Below are positions 7,141-7,168 of a DNA stretch of 7,168 nt, in pieces. The translations under genes and the position numbers were made by a program. The stretch is from an uncultured Porphyromonadaceae bacterium (GTDB lineage Bacteria; Bacteroidota; Bacteroidia; Bacteroidales; Muribaculaceae): positions 1 through 7,168 of the forward strand of contig CAMHDX010000045.1 in the NCBI GenBank assembly GCA_946183895.1, read 5' to 3'. Positions within the stretch are counted from its first letter, which is position 1, and each line of letters starts with the position of its first letter. The notes below the pieces were generated by a model. The model was not told the origin of the DNA and made no database searches. It saw only the letters and a program-made list of their open reading frames with translations.

Positions 7141-7168
7141 AACTCCTTATCAAAAAAATCCAGGCAAA
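7141..7168 (-). other. Visible part of the cstA upstream region
   Basis: These 28 bases are the only part of the transporter's leader inside the window. They contain the AAGGAG motif and a run of seven T on the minus strand (7152-7158). An AT-rich leader is common before Bacteroidota genes. A TTTG lies at the end of the T-run, but the complete Bacteroidota -7 element (TAnnTTTG) is not present, so I do not call a promoter. The true promoter is probably beyond position 7168. Confidence 0.4.
7143..7148 (-). promoter_or_regulatory. Shine-Dalgarno-like AAGGAG close to the cstA start
   Basis: On the minus strand the bases before the transporter ATG read GATAAGGAGTT-ATG. AAGGAG is a good match to the anti-Shine-Dalgarno sequence but sits only two bases from the start codon, where five to nine are usual. 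Bacteroidota generally initiate without this motif and no other gene in the window shows one. Its function is therefore doubtful, although it does mark a purine-rich leader before the chosen start. Confidence 0.35.

Noticed and set aside
1..7168. Mobile elements, CRISPR arrays, tRNA/rRNA, toxin-antitoxin or defence genes
   Set aside because: Nearly every base is in a recognised gene. I saw no transposase, terminal inverted repeats, regularly spaced direct repeats or RNA-gene signatures on either strand.

Overview
The window is about 7.2 kb of dense, GC-rich bacterial chromosome with eight protein genes and almost no non-coding DNA. The longest stretch without a gene is the last 28 bases. The gene families point to Bacteroidota, probably order Bacteroidales: a GSCFA-domain protein beside an alanine racemase, a BspA-type leucine-rich-repeat protein with a type IX secretion-like C-terminal domain, a short CstA, a cmk-ispH pair, and mostly no Shine-Dalgarno sequences. 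The GC content would suit a GC-rich gut lineage such as Muribaculaceae or Rikenellaceae, but that placement is a guess.

Layout. Positions 1-5677 hold seven plus-strand genes that look like one operon: the C-terminal end of a GSCFA protein (1-291), alanine racemase alr (291-1469), a secreted LRR protein (1486-2661), a secreted alpha/beta-hydrolase esterase (2685-3521), a DUF805 membrane protein (3521-4129), cytidylate kinase cmk (4126-4833) and ispH (about 4817-5677). Four of the six junctions overlap (TAATG at 291 and 3521, ATGA at 4126, 17 bases at cmk/ispH). The other two gaps are 16 and 23 bases. Positions 5695-7140 hold one minus-strand gene, a CstA-family transporter, converging on ispH with only 17 bases between the two stop codons.

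Function. The plus-strand cluster mixes core metabolism (D-alanine for peptidoglycan, CMP/dCMP phosphorylation, the last step of the MEP isoprenoid pathway) with envelope or exported proteins of uncertain role (LRR protein, esterase, DUF805 protein). The transporter is probably a separate transcription unit for peptide or pyruvate uptake.

I see no RNA genes, insertion sequences, CRISPR arrays, phage genes or defence genes, and no convincing previously undescribed system. The points most worth a second look are the stand-alone alanine racemase where related genomes often carry a MurF-Alr fusion, the two exported proteins set inside a housekeeping operon, and the unrecognised middle region of the LRR protein.
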